64,000 nucleotides of DNA from CAZNOG01 sp964574635 (GTDB taxonomy: Bacteria; Bacteroidota; Bacteroidia; Flavobacteriales_D; Cryomorphaceae): contig CAZNOG010000002.1 of the NCBI GenBank assembly GCA_964574635.1, positions 194,062 through 258,061 on the forward strand, given 5' to 3'. A program made the position numbers and the translations under genes. Below the pieces are notes generated by a model, which did not search any database, was not told the origin of the DNA, and saw only the letters and a program-made list of their open reading frames with translations. Shown one piece after another: positions 17,911-26,968 of the stretch (position 1 is its first letter; every line of letters starts with the position of its first letter).

Positions 17911-20151
17911 ATGCGACGATTGTTGTGGTTTGTGGTTGCGTCCCTCTTCGTACTGGTCGGGAGTCTGGAATCCACAGGGCAAACCAAGGAAATCACCTTG
18001 GGCGAGATATGGAAATCAGGGACTTTCAGCCCCAAATACATTCGAGGATTGCGCAGCATGTCCGACGGCATCCACTACACGCGCATGGTCTCGACCCCGG
18101 AGGGCAGGTCCATCGTTAAATACGCGTACGAAACCGGATCGGCCGTGGACACCTTGTTTACAAGCGGACGCGTTTCCACCCCCGATGGCCGGTCCATCCT
18201 GGTCGACGATTACTCCTTCGACCGGACCGAATCCCGCCTGCTGCTCTCCACTTCCCGGGAGTCGATTTACCGGTACTCGAGCAAAAGCAATTACTACGTG
18301 TACGACATGGAAAGCGCGAAGCTGCTCCCCATCACCGATTTCGGTTTGGGAAAACAACAGCTCGCCGCCTTCTCCCCCACCACCGCCCACGTGGCATTCG
18401 TACGCGACAACGATTTGTACATTTCCGACATCACCGAAGGCACGGAAACGCGTGTGACGAACGACGGGGAATGGGGAAAAATCATCAACGGCGCGGTGGA
18501 TTGGGTGTACGAGGAAGAATTCGCCTTCGACCGAGGATTTCACTGGTCGCCCGACGGAAAACGCATCGCCTATTACCGCTTCGACGAATCGGAAGTGAAG
18601 GAATTCGACATGACCATGTACACCGGCCTTTACCCCGGGGAATACCGCTTCAAGTACCCCAAAGCCGGAGAGCGGAATTCCACGGTGCGCATCTTCGTGT
18701 ACGACCTCGCCGACCGCTCCAAAAAGGAAGTGGACCTCAACCCCGATCCCGAACAGTACGTGCCGCGCATCAAGTGGACCGCCGATCCCGCAGTGCTGGC
18801 CGTCATGCGCATGAACCGGCACCAAAGCAAATTGGAATTCCTGCTGGCCGACGCCTCCAAAGGCAAGGCGCAGGTCATTCCCACCACGGTCATGTACACC
18901 GAAACCAGCGACACCTATATAGAGATCAACGACAATTTGCAATTTCTGAAGGACGGAAAGCATTTCGTTTGGAATTCCGAGAAGTCGGGTTTCAACCACC
19001 TCTACCTCTTTGACATGAAAGGCCGTGAAGTGGGCCCGATCACCGCCGGGCGCTGGGATATCGTGGACGTTTACGGCGTCGACGAACAGGAAGGCAAAGC
19101 CTACTTCTCCGCCGCGGTGGACGGCCCCACCACCCGAGGGGTATACGTTCAGGATTTTTCGGCTTTGATGAAATCGGGCGAGAAAAACCCGAAACCGCCC
19201 GTAAACCTCGCCCCCGCCCTGCCTTCGAATTCCGCCGTATTTTCCAATACATTCCGCTATTTCATCAACACCGGTTCCGCCGACGGAGTGCCGCCCTTCA
19301 TCGCGCTGTACGACTCGGAAGGGAAGAAAATTCGCGACTTGGAAACCAACGAAGCCCTTCGAGATCGATTGAAGGATTACGGCTTGGGTGAAAAGGTGTT
19401 CAGCAACTTCGTCACCCCCGAGGGCGACACGCTGAATTACTGGATGATCAAACCCCGCGATTTCGACCCCGCGGAGTCTTACCCCGTCATGTTCATGATT
19501 TACGGCGGCCCCGGCAGCAATACCGTGGTCAACAGCTGGGGCGGAGCGAATTACATGTGGCACCAGATGCTCGCACAACAAGGATTCATCATCGTATCCG
19601 TCGATCCCCGTGGAACGGGATTGCGGGGCCGTGATTTCAAGCACTCCACCTACCTGCAACTCGGCAAATTCGAAACCGAGGATTTCATTTACGCCGCCGA
19701 GTACTTCGGTTCTCTCGATTACGTAGACCCCGACCGCATCGGCATGATGGGCTGGAGCTACGGAGGGTACATGAGCTCGCTGTGCATGACGAAGGGTGCG
19801 GAACAATACTCCCTGGGTATCGCGGTGGCGCCGGTGACCAACTGGCGTTTTTACGACACCATTTATACCGAGCGTTTCATGCGCACTCCACAAGAGAACG
19901 CTTCCGGATACGACGACAATTCTCCCATCCACTTCGTCGAAAAACTCGAAGGAGCGTACCTGCTGGTGCACGGATCGGCCGACGACAACGTGCACCTTCA
20001 AAACACCATGGAAATGATCACGGCTTTGGTGGAAGCCGACAAACAATTCGACCTCTTCATCTACCCCGATAAAAACCACGGAATTTACGGGGGAAATACG
20101 CGGTATCATTTATATACCAAGATGACCGATTTCATCAAAGCAAACCTGTAA
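17911..20151 (+). CDS. Dipeptidyl peptidase IV (S9B prolyl oligopeptidase family), exported
   Basis: Removes N-terminal X-Pro or X-Ala dipeptides from peptides, probably in the periplasm. The 746-residue protein has a signal peptide (LLWFVVASLFVLVGSLESTGQ) and an N-terminal DPP-IV propeller containing the substrate-anchoring acidic motif DWVYEEEF (Glu at 201-203). The C-terminal alpha/beta hydrolase carries Ser616 in GWSYGGYMS, Asp691 in GSADDNVH and His723 in KNHGIYGG. The frame opens at 17869 but the ATG at 17911 gives a proper signal peptide. Four bases after its stop begins the first of two peptide transporters, so the operon couples dipeptide release to uptake. Identification is secure. 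Confidence 0.93.
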   Translation: MRRLLWFVVASLFVLVGSLESTGQTKEITLGEIWKSGTFSPKYIRGLRSMSDGIHYTRMVSTPEGRSIVKYAYETGSAVDTLFTSGRVSTPDGRSILVDDYSFDRTESRLLLSTSRESIYRYSSKSNYYVYDMESAKLLPITDFGLGKQQLAAFSPTTAHVAFVRDNDLYISDITEGTETRVTNDGEWGKIINGAVDWVYEEEFAFDRGFHWSPDGKRIAYYRFDESEVKEFDMTMYTGLYPGEYRFKYPKAGERNSTVRIFVYDLADRSKKEVDLNPDPEQYVPRIKWTADPAVLAVMRMNRHQSKLEFLLADASKGKAQVIPTTVMYTETSDTYIEINDNLQFLKDGKHFVWNSEKSGFNHLYLFDMKGREVGPITAGRWDIVDVYGVDEQEGKAYFSAAVDGPTTRGVYVQDFSALMKSGEKNPKPPVNLAPALPSNSAVFSNTFRYFINTGSADGVPPFIALYDSEGKKIRDLETNEALRDRLKDYGLGEKVFSNFVTPEGDTLNYWMIKPRDFDPAESYPVMFMIYGGPGSNTVVNSWGGANYMWHQMLAQQGFIIVSVDPRGTGLRGRDFKHSTYLQLGKFETEDFIYAAEYFGSLDYVDPDRIGMMGWSYGGYMSSLCMTKGAEQYSLGIAVAPVTNWRFYDTIYTERFMRTPQENASGYDDNSPIHFVEKLEGAYLLVHGSADDNVHLQNTMEMITALVEADKQFDLFIYPDKNHGIYGGNTRYHLYTKMTDFIKANL

Positions 20152-20155
20152 CGCA

Positions 20156-21739
20156 ATGACCACACTTAGACTCGAAGATCAAAAAAGACTTTTCGGCCAC
20201 CCCGTTGGCTTGTTCATTCTGTTTCTCACCGAGATGTGGGAGCGTTTTTCCTTTTATGGGATGCGGGCCATCCTGGTGCTTTACCTCGTCGCCGAAACCG
20301 CTTCGGACAACCCCGGATTGGGCTGGGCAAACGACAACGCCATAGCGCTGTACGGATGGTATACCATGTTCGTCTACGTGGCTTCCATCCCGGGCGGAAT
20401 CATCGCCGACAAACTGCTGGGCCAAAGAAAATCCGTCTTGGTGGGCGGTTTGCTCCTCTGCGCCGGGCACGGTATTCTGGCCGTCGAAGAGATGTGGGCG
20501 TTCTACTCGGGATTGGTTTTGATCGTCATGGGGGTGGGAATGTTGAAGCCCAACATTTCGACCATGGTCGGCGGACTCTACCCCAAAAGCGAGCAGAACA
20601 AGCGCGACATGGGTTTCTACATCTTTTACATGGGCATCAACTTGGGTGCAGCCGCCGCCGCTTTGCTGGTGGGCTACATCGGTGAAAACCACGGTTGGCA
20701 CTACGGCTTCGGTCTCGCGGGCATCGGTATGGCCATCGGGCAAATCACCTACCTTCTGGGTCAAAAGCACATCCGACACGTCGGCAACTTGGTGAAAGTC
20801 GAACAAACCCCGGAAGAGAAAAAGGCACAGGGAAGCTTGTTCGCCAAGATTTTCGAGGAGAAGAACTCCCTGATAGGCTTCATCCTCACCGCGTTACTGG
20901 GTATTTACATCTGGGTTTTTCACGATTCCTGGTCGTACGGCCTGCTGGTCATCGGTTTGGCGTTTGCCGTCGGATTCGCAATTACCGTGTACAACGACGG
21001 GAACAAAGTGGAAAAAGACCGAATATTGGTGGTCTACCTTTCTTTCCTGCTTATCATCATTTTCTGGGGGGCTTTCGAGCAGGCCGGTGGTCTGTTGAAC
21101 ATCTACGCATCTCAAAAGACCGATCTGAGGCTGGCCGGATTCGAAGTGCCGGCGAGTTGGTTCCAATCCGTCAACGCCATCTTCATCCTCACCTTCGCCA
21201 CCATCGTAGGTAGCTTTTGGGTGTGGTGGAAAAACCGAAAGCGGGAATCTTCCGCACTGTTCAAAATGGCCATCGGGATCATCATCATGGGATGGGGATT
21301 CCTGTTCATGAGCGCCGCCAGCCAAGAAGTTCAGTACAACGAAGTGGGCGAGATCATCAAAAAGTCGGGGATGCACTGGTTGGTTCTGGCTTACCTCTTT
21401 CACACCTTGGGTGAGCTGTGCCTCTCCCCCGTCGCGCTGTCATTCCTCACAAAATTGGCGCCCGAGCGGTGGATGGCCTTTATGATGGGGGCGTACTTCG
21501 CCGCATCGGGTTTGGGCAACAAAGTGGCCGGAATGATCGGAGAATCGGCATCTGATGTGGGTGAATTCGCGATTTTTACCGGAATCGCCATTTTCTGTAC
21601 CATTTTCGGACTGATCGTCATCTTGATGCTCAAACCTTTGAAACGGTTGGTACACGGTGCCGAAGACGCCGACACCCCGGACGAGGCCCTCGAACAACAA
21701 GAAGGCCCGATCATGGCGAGCGAAGATCTCCACGATTAA
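20156..21739 (+). CDS. POT/PTR family proton-dependent oligopeptide transporter, copy 1
   Basis: Inner-membrane major-facilitator protein of 527 residues that imports di- and tripeptides with protons. The first helix carries the family signature LTEMWERFSFYGMRAILVLY (ExxERFxYYG type). Other features are the helix-4/5 PTR2 signature FYIFYMGINLGAAAA and LFHTLGELCLSPVALSFL. It starts 4 nt after the DPP-IV stop. The C-terminal tail is acidic and cytoplasmic. It would take up the dipeptides released by DPP-IV; that functional link is inference from the operon. Confidence 0.92.
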   Translation: MTTLRLEDQKRLFGHPVGLFILFLTEMWERFSFYGMRAILVLYLVAETASDNPGLGWANDNAIALYGWYTMFVYVASIPGGIIADKLLGQRKSVLVGGLLLCAGHGILAVEEMWAFYSGLVLIVMGVGMLKPNISTMVGGLYPKSEQNKRDMGFYIFYMGINLGAAAAALLVGYIGENHGWHYGFGLAGIGMAIGQITYLLGQKHIRHVGNLVKVEQTPEEKKAQGSLFAKIFEEKNSLIGFILTALLGIYIWVFHDSWSYGLLVIGLAFAVGFAITVYNDGNKVEKDRILVVYLSFLLIIIFWGAFEQAGGLLNIYASQKTDLRLAGFEVPASWFQSVNAIFILTFATIVGSFWVWWKNRKRESSALFKMAIGIIIMGWGFLFMSAASQEVQYNEVGEIIKKSGMHWLVLAYLFHTLGELCLSPVALSFLTKLAPERWMAFMMGAYFAASGLGNKVAGMIGESASDVGEFAIFTGIAIFCTIFGLIVILMLKPLKRLVHGAEDADTPDEALEQQEGPIMASEDLHD

Positions 21740-21785
21740 TCTTCTTCACGATCACCTCATTTTTTCCGCATAAACAGATGCCGAC

Positions 21786-23570
21786 ATGACGAAGACCTCT
21801 GACATCGAAAACCTCTTCAAAGACACGGTTTTGGGACACCCCGCCGGTCTCTTCGTGCTTTTTTTCACGGAGATGTGGGAACGCTTTTCCTTCTACGGTA
21901 TGCGAATTCTACTCGTGTTGTTTTTGACGGCGCCGCTGCTTAGCGACAACCCCGGATGGGAATGGCCGCGGGAAAATGCGCTCGCCCTGATCGGCACCTA
22001 CGGGTTTCTGCTCTACCTCACCCCCATCGTGGGCGGATGGATCGCCGACAAGATTACGGGCTACCGCGTGGCGGTGGTCATCGGGTGTTTGATCATGACC
22101 ATGGGCCACGCCGCCATGGTGTTCGAAACCGTGACTTCGTTTTACATCGGACTCGCCCTACTGGTGATCGGAACCGGCTTCTTCAAACCCAACATCACCT
22201 CCATCATCTCCGAAATGTACAAGGGGAAGGAATCCAAAAAAGACGGAGCCTACACCATCTTTTACATGGGCGTAAACGCCGGGGCGTTCTTCGGCATGAT
22301 GCTTTGCGGATATCTGGCCGAAAATTTCGGATGGTCGTGGGGCTTCGGTCTGGCGGGATTCTTCATGCTCTTGGGCATGCTGCAGTTCGTCTTGGCCAAA
22401 AGCCTTTTCGGCAAGATCGGCGCCAAACCCGAAAGCACCGCGGAAATCGAAGAATTATCCAAGCGCGAAGATTGGGTGGACCCCGAATCGGAAGCCGAAG
22501 GCGGAAGACTCAACCCCTTCACCACCCTCGACAAAATCCTGATTTTGCTCTCATCCGTGGGGGGACTCTTGTACGTATTCAACGATCCACTGGAAAAGAT
22601 CGAAGACATCAATTTGTTGCCCTTTGAAGTCATGGGTCTCAGCGGGACGAATTTCGTGGTCTTGCTGGCCTTGGTGTTTTTCATCGCGCTGCTGATTATG
22701 CGGATATCCCGGTACATTCCCGTGGTTCGCGACCGATTGATCGCCGTGGCGGTGTTTGCGGTGTTCACCATCTTTTTCTTCACCTTCTTCGAACAGTCGC
22801 TCGGTACCATGGCCCTGTTTGCCCGGGATTACACCAACCGGGTTTTGGACGGCAGCGTCGCCGTGGTGTTTTCCATAGTGGACGCCCTGCTTACCACGGT
22901 GCCGTTGATCATCATCACTTGGGTGCTTTATCTGCTGGGCAAGAAGACCTTCTCGAGGATCGCCCTCTCCAACTTGGTGCTCTTTCTGGCCTTCGCCGGA
23001 ATTTGGTTCTTGGTGATCTATCGCTTGGTCGATAAATTTTCCGAAGAAGTCACGGAAATCGACGCCACGTGGTTCGCCATCTTGAACTCCTTCTTCATCA
23101 TCACCTTGGCACCGCTGTTTTCCAAGTGGTGGGAAAGCAAATACAACCCCAGTGCGGCGGTGAAATACGGCATCGGCTTGGTATTGCTGGGATTGGGATT
23201 TGCCGTGCTGTCGTACGGAGCTTCGGAAATTCCGCCCGGTGCTCAAACGGCCAAGGTGAGCATCGTCTTCTTGATCGTCACCTACCTGTTTCACACCATG
23301 GGTGAGCTTTGCTTGTCGCCCGTAGGCTTATCGTATCTCAGCAAGTTGATTCCGGCTCGAATGATCGGCTTCATGTTCGGGGTATGGTACCTCGCCATCG
23401 CGGTGGGGCAAAAGGCGGCCGGCGCCAGCGGCGGTTTGATCGACAAGATTTCGTCGGAATATTCCCTGGGCATATTCTTCGGCATCTTCGCCGTCATTCC
23501 GATCGGCGTCGGTGTGATCGCCTTTCTTTTGAACCCCTTCTTGAAGCGCATGATGCACGGGGTGCGTTGA
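21786..23570 (+). CDS. POT/PTR family proton-dependent oligopeptide transporter, copy 2
   Basis: A 594-residue paralogue of the preceding transporter with the same signatures: FFTEMWERFSFYGMRILLVLF, YTIFYMGVNAGAFFGMML and YLFHTMGELCLSPVGLSYL. It carries a longer central loop (about 205-260, including KPESTAEIEELSKREDWVDP) and extra hydrophobic segments. It starts 46 nt after copy 1, with no consensus promoter in the gap, so it is probably in the same operon. The pair looks like an old tandem duplication with divergent middle regions, possibly giving different peptide ranges. Confidence 0.92.
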   Translation: MTKTSDIENLFKDTVLGHPAGLFVLFFTEMWERFSFYGMRILLVLFLTAPLLSDNPGWEWPRENALALIGTYGFLLYLTPIVGGWIADKITGYRVAVVIGCLIMTMGHAAMVFETVTSFYIGLALLVIGTGFFKPNITSIISEMYKGKESKKDGAYTIFYMGVNAGAFFGMMLCGYLAENFGWSWGFGLAGFFMLLGMLQFVLAKSLFGKIGAKPESTAEIEELSKREDWVDPESEAEGGRLNPFTTLDKILILLSSVGGLLYVFNDPLEKIEDINLLPFEVMGLSGTNFVVLLALVFFIALLIMRISRYIPVVRDRLIAVAVFAVFTIFFFTFFEQSLGTMALFARDYTNRVLDGSVAVVFSIVDALLTTVPLIIITWVLYLLGKKTFSRIALSNLVLFLAFAGIWFLVIYRLVDKFSEEVTEIDATWFAILNSFFIITLAPLFSKWWESKYNPSAAVKYGIGLVLLGLGFAVLSYGASEIPPGAQTAKVSIVFLIVTYLFHTMGELCLSPVGLSYLSKLIPARMIGFMFGVWYLAIAVGQKAAGASGGLIDKISSEYSLGIFFGIFAVIPIGVGVIAFLLNPFLKRMMHGVR

Positions 23571-23656
23571 TTACCGCACGGAATTTCTTTCCGGCGCGCT
23601 GTTGGGATTCGGATGTTTCGAGTGGATTGCGTCGTGCAAGGTTCGGATTAAGGCAT

Positions 23657-23664
23657 TATCTTTG
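23657..23664 (+). promoter_or_regulatory. -7 promoter box TATCTTTG of the thioredoxin-like gene
   Basis: Exact TAnnTTTG about 33 nt before the ATG at 23698. It separates this gene transcriptionally from the POT operon. Confidence 0.65.
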
Positions 23665-23697
23665 CTTTCTCCCACACCCGAAAAAACGACATCGAAC

Positions 23698-24243
23698 ATG
23701 TTCAAATTTAAATTCGCTATGAAATACGTCCTGATCGCCATGATTTTCGGGCCATTATTGACTTTCGCCCAAACGAATGAGATCGACTGGATCTCACTGA
23801 ACGAGGCGGAAAAGCGCATGGAAAAAGCCCCCAAGAAAGTCCTCATCGACGTGTACACCGACTGGTGCGGCCCGTGCAGGATCATGAACAACACCACGTT
23901 CAAGGATCCGAAAGTGGTGGAATACATCAACGAACATTACTACGCCATCAAGTTCAACGCCGAAGGACCCGAACAGGTGGAGTTTCGCGGACACGTATTT
24001 AAAAACGACGACTACGACCCCGCGCGGCGCGGGCGCAACGCCACCCACGATCTCACCCGGGCCATCGCGCCGGTAAACGGACGCATCGCCTACCCCACGA
24101 TCGTGTACATGGACGAATCGTTCAATTTGTTGACGCCCGTACAAGGGCTGCAACGACCCGAGCAAATCCTGCCCATCCTTTCCTTTTTTGCCGAAGACGC
24201 GTACAAAACCCAGACCTGGGAAGAGTACCAAAAATCCAAATAA
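23698..24243 (+). CDS. Exported thioredoxin-like protein with CGPC motif
   Basis: A 181-residue protein with a signal peptide (MKYVLIAMIFGPLLTFAQ) and one thioredoxin fold with the active site VYTDWCGPCRIMN. The cis-Pro region is IAYPTIVYMDE. It probably works as a periplasmic thiol-disulfide reductase or foldase (DUF255/thioredoxin_7-like). ATGs at 23698 and 23719 are both possible; the first gives a slightly longer n-region. It has its own promoter box and lies alone between the POT genes and citrate synthase. The partner protein is unknown. Confidence 0.82.
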   Translation: MFKFKFAMKYVLIAMIFGPLLTFAQTNEIDWISLNEAEKRMEKAPKKVLIDVYTDWCGPCRIMNNTTFKDPKVVEYINEHYYAIKFNAEGPEQVEFRGHVFKNDDYDPARRGRNATHDLTRAIAPVNGRIAYPTIVYMDESFNLLTPVQGLQRPEQILPILSFFAEDAYKTQTWEEYQKSK

Positions 24244-24341
24244 TCCGACCCCGAGAAAGCTGGTTTGGGGAAGGTTGTAAACACCGCTGCAAACGTGGTG
24301 TTTAAAGCATATGAATTTGGCGCGCATCCACCATTAATTTG

Positions 24342-24349
24342 TACATTTG
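24342..24349 (+). promoter_or_regulatory. -7 promoter box TACATTTG of gltA
   Basis: Exact TAnnTTTG 36 nt before the citrate synthase ATG. A TTTGG sits about 22 nt further upstream, where the -33 element is expected. Confidence 0.7.
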
Positions 24350-24385
24350 CGGTCGAATTCACCACCTCTAAAATACCACTGAACA

Positions 24386-25672
24386 ATGAGTGAAACCGCC
24401 AAATTGATCGTTGGGGACAAAACCATAGAGTTGCCCTTGTACGTTGGAACGGAAAACGAAATCGCGATAGACATTTCCAAGCTGAGGGCCTCATCGGGCA
24501 TCATCACCTTGGATCCCGGATACAAGAACACGGGAGCGACCATTTCCAAAGTCACTTTTCTCGACGGGGAAAAGGGAATCTTGCGCTACCGAGGCTATCC
24601 CATCCAACAGTTGGCGGAACAATCCAATTTTCTGGAAGTGGCCTACCTGCTCATCTACGGCGAGCTGCCCACCAAAGAAGAAATGGACGACTTCACGTAC
24701 AAGATCACGAACCACACGTTGATCCACGAAGACATGAAGCGCTTTTACGAGGCCTTCCCCTCCAACGCGCATCCGATGGGAATCCTGTCGTCCATGCTCT
24801 CGTCGCTCAGTACATTCTACCCCGAATCGCAGAAGACCAACCGCACCCGCGAGGACATCGACCTGACCACGCGCCGGTTGATCGCGAAAATCCCCACCCT
24901 CGCGGCGCTGTCGTACAAGTCGAGCAAAGGACAGCCCTACATGTATCCCGACAACAGCCTGAGCTACGTCGAGAACTTCCTCTACATGATGTTCGCAGTA
25001 CCTAGCGAGGAATACAGGCTGGACCCGGTGGTGGTGAAGGCACTCGACCAACTGTTGATCCTCCACGCCGACCACGAACAAAACTGCTCCACCAGCACGG
25101 TGCGCATCGTAGGGTCGTCGATGTCCAACATGTACTCCGCCATTTCGGCCGGTGTATCGGCGCTGTGGGGACCTCTGCACGGAGGGGCGAACCAAGCCGT
25201 CATCGAAATGCTCGAAAGGATCATCGAAGACGGAGGCAACATGCAAAAGTGGGTGGACAAGGCCAAAGACAAGGACGACCCCTTCCGCCTGATGGGATTC
25301 GGCCACCGCGTGTACAAGAACTTCGACCCCCGCGCGACCATCATCAAAAAAGCCAGCGACGAAGTGCTCGAGAAAATGGGCATCCACGACAAGGCGCTGG
25401 AAATCGCAAAAGAATTGGAAGAAATCGCCTTGAAAGACGAATACTTCATCGAGAGAGGTCTGTACCCCAACGTGGATTTCTACTCGGGAATCATCTACCG
25501 AGCCATAGGCATACCCACCGAAATGTTTACGGTGCTCTTCGCCATGGGTCGACTGCCCGGATGGATTGCCCAGTACCGCGAAATGGTGGAAAACAAAGAG
25601 CCGATCGGACGGCCGAGACAGATCTACGACGGAGAAACCGAACGCGATTTCGTCCCGGTGGACAAACGCTGA
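24386..25672 (+). CDS. gltA: Citrate synthase
   Basis: Condenses acetyl-CoA and oxaloacetate, first step of the TCA cycle, in the cytoplasm. The 428-residue protein has the type II (Gram-negative, hexameric) layout with an N-terminal beta domain (ETAKLIVGDKTIELPLYVGTENEIAIDISKLR). The catalytic residues are visible: His in WGPLHGGANQAVIEML, His in GFGHRVYKNFDPRA and Asp in YPNVDFYSGIIYRA. It has its own promoter box and a strong terminator after the stop, so it is monocistronic. Confidence 0.97.
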   Translation: MSETAKLIVGDKTIELPLYVGTENEIAIDISKLRASSGIITLDPGYKNTGATISKVTFLDGEKGILRYRGYPIQQLAEQSNFLEVAYLLIYGELPTKEEMDDFTYKITNHTLIHEDMKRFYEAFPSNAHPMGILSSMLSSLSTFYPESQKTNRTREDIDLTTRRLIAKIPTLAALSYKSSKGQPYMYPDNSLSYVENFLYMMFAVPSEEYRLDPVVVKALDQLLILHADHEQNCSTSTVRIVGSSMSNMYSAISAGVSALWGPLHGGANQAVIEMLERIIEDGGNMQKWVDKAKDKDDPFRLMGFGHRVYKNFDPRATIIKKASDEVLEKMGIHDKALEIAKELEEIALKDEYFIERGLYPNVDFYSGIIYRAIGIPTEMFTVLFAMGRLPGWIAQYREMVENKEPIGRPRQIYDGETERDFVPVDKR

Positions 25673-25678
25673 TCTTCC

Positions 25679-25717
25679 ACGCCGGATCGCCCACTGCGGT
25701 CCGGCGTTTTGTTTTTA
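25679..25717 (+). terminator. Intrinsic terminator of gltA
   Basis: Hairpin arms ACGCCGGA and TCCGGCGT (8 bp, 13-nt loop) followed by TTTGTTTTT, starting 7 nt after the gltA stop. Confidence 0.85.
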
Positions 25718-25776
25718 CGCAGTGCGATGACCGTAAAGCGAAATTGCACATCTTTGGCGTGAATGCGCTCGCGAGT

Positions 25777-25800
25777 CACACCCACAAAAACCCAAAAAAC
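25777..25800 (-). repeat. G/T-rich motif copy (gltA-usp gap)
   Basis: On the plus strand this reads CACACCCACAAAAACCCAAA and onward, the complement of the recurrent GTTTTTGTGGGTGTGG motif. It lies between the gltA terminator and the usp promoter box. Confidence 0.55.
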
Positions 25801-25859
25801 CCCGGGCGTCTTCCTTTTTTAAATCCGCGCGGACGGTGTAGACCATTGTAGACAAATCT

Positions 25860-25867
25860 TATCTTTG
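25860..25867 (+). promoter_or_regulatory. -7 promoter box TATCTTTG of the universal stress gene
   Basis: Exact TAnnTTTG 37 nt before the ATG at 25905. Confidence 0.7.
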
Positions 25868-25904
25868 CTACGGCAATACCCACCCATCCCTATCAGGTAA
25901 ATTC

Positions 25905-26726
25905 ATGAAAAAAATCCTTGTACCCACAGACTTTTCCGAAGGTGCCTACCACGCGCTGCAATACGCCGTGGAACTCGCCAAGGAATACGGGGCGTCCATC
26001 GACGTGGTGAACGCGTTTTACATGCCCCCATCAGGCTCCACCATTCTGGTAGACATCACCGACGTGCTCAAGAAAAGCGCCGATGAAGCCATGGCGAAAC
26101 TCCGCGCCAAGGTGGAATCCTCGCCCATGCACGGCGAAGTGGACATGCGCTTTGAAACCCATTACGGCTCGGTGGAGCAAACCATCGCGTACCACGTGAA
26201 ACACAAGGGCGTGGATGCCGTGGTGATGGGTACGCAGGGCGCCAGCGGAATCACGGAAAAGTGGCTCGGCACAAACGCCAGTTCGGCGGCGAAAAACGCG
26301 GATGTTCCCCTGTGGGTCATCCCGGCCGACAAAGACTTTCGCATGCCGCGAAAGATCCTCTGCGCCACGGACTTGAAGATGTTTCGCGACGAGGTGCCCT
26401 TGGAATACGTGCGGCAACTGGCCAATAAATTCCACTCGGAAGTGAAGTTCCTGCACGTGCGCCAAGACGATTCGGAAAAACCCGAAGAGAAAGCGTGCAA
26501 GGAATGGGCCGACGAGCGGTTTCCGGTGCGCAAACCCGAATTCGTTTTCGTGCACGACGACGACATCGAAGACGGCATCGAAGACGCCGTGGAAGACGAA
26601 AAACCCGACCTGCTCGTGGTGGTTCGACGCGATTACGGATTCTTCAAGAATCTGTTCCACAGCTCCGTGACGCGGCAAGTGATCAACTCGGCCGATCTGC
26701 CCATACTGGTGTTGAAGGGCGGTTGA
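25905..26726 (+). CDS. Tandem-domain universal stress protein (UspA family)
   Basis: A 273-residue cytoplasmic protein made of two Usp domains. The first begins KKILVPTDFSEGAYHALQYAVELA and has the nucleotide-binding run VMGTQGASGITEKWLGTNASSAA. The second begins RKILCATDLKMF, is less conserved, and ends SSVTRQVINSADLPILVLKGG. Two-domain Usps are common in Bacteroidota and are usually stress-responsive ATP binders; no specific pathway can be named. It has its own promoter, and a G/T-rich repeat motif begins directly after its stop. Confidence 0.88.
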   Translation: MKKILVPTDFSEGAYHALQYAVELAKEYGASIDVVNAFYMPPSGSTILVDITDVLKKSADEAMAKLRAKVESSPMHGEVDMRFETHYGSVEQTIAYHVKHKGVDAVVMGTQGASGITEKWLGTNASSAAKNADVPLWVIPADKDFRMPRKILCATDLKMFRDEVPLEYVRQLANKFHSEVKFLHVRQDDSEKPEEKACKEWADERFPVRKPEFVFVHDDDIEDGIEDAVEDEKPDLLVVVRRDYGFFKNLFHSSVTRQVINSADLPILVLKGG

Positions 26727-26740
26727 GTTTTTGTGGGTGA
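26727..26740 (+). repeat. G/T-rich motif copy after usp
   Basis: TTTTTGTGGGTGAGG lies directly behind the usp stop codon, in gene orientation. Confidence 0.5.
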
Positions 26741-26827
26741 GGACTGACGGGTTTCATTCCCGCCATGTACCTTGTAAATAACCCTGCAAATTTGAGTAAA
26801 GTGCTTCCGCATAACGGAAGGATTCGT

Positions 26828-26835
26828 TACTTTTG
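26828..26835 (+). promoter_or_regulatory. -7 promoter box TACTTTTG of tRNA-His
   Basis: Exact TAnnTTTG 14 nt before the tRNA, an appropriate distance for a short 5' leader removed by RNase P. Confidence 0.7.
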
Positions 26836-26849
26836 CAGCGAAAATATAC

Positions 26850-26924
26850 GGTGGTTGTAGCTCAGCTGGTTAGAGCGCCTGATTGTGGTTCAGGAAGTCG
26901 TGGGTTCGAATCCCATCTTCCACC
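26850..26924 (+). tRNA. tRNA-His (GTG anticodon)
   Basis: A full cloverleaf can be drawn. The D arm is GCTC/GAGC, the anticodon arm CCTGA-TTGTGGT-TCAGG with anticodon GTG, the variable loop 5 nt, and the T arm GTGGG-TTCGAAT-CCCAT. The discriminator is C73, and a G at 26850 can serve as the G-1 required by HisRS. CCA is not encoded. Oddly, the acceptor arms GTGGTTG and CTTCCAC pair at only five of seven positions, leaving two adjacent T-T mismatches (5:68 and 6:67). A terminator follows. Confidence 0.9.
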
Positions 26925-26939
26925 CTTGAAAACCAAGAT

Positions 26940-26968
26940 AAAAGCCATGCATTCCGCATGGCTTTTTT
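26940..26968. terminator. Bidirectional terminator between tRNA-His and the ABC importer operon
   Basis: Perfect stem AAAAGCCATGC/GCATGGCTTTT with loop ATTCC and a T-run on both strands. It serves the tRNA from the left and overlaps the stop codon of the ABC ATPase gene from the right. Confidence 0.88.

Noticed and set aside
18016..20109. A 697-codon open frame antisense to the DPP-IV gene
   Set aside because: It mirrors the codon-position bias of the real gene, has no domain or export features, and the sense strand carries a complete catalytic triad.
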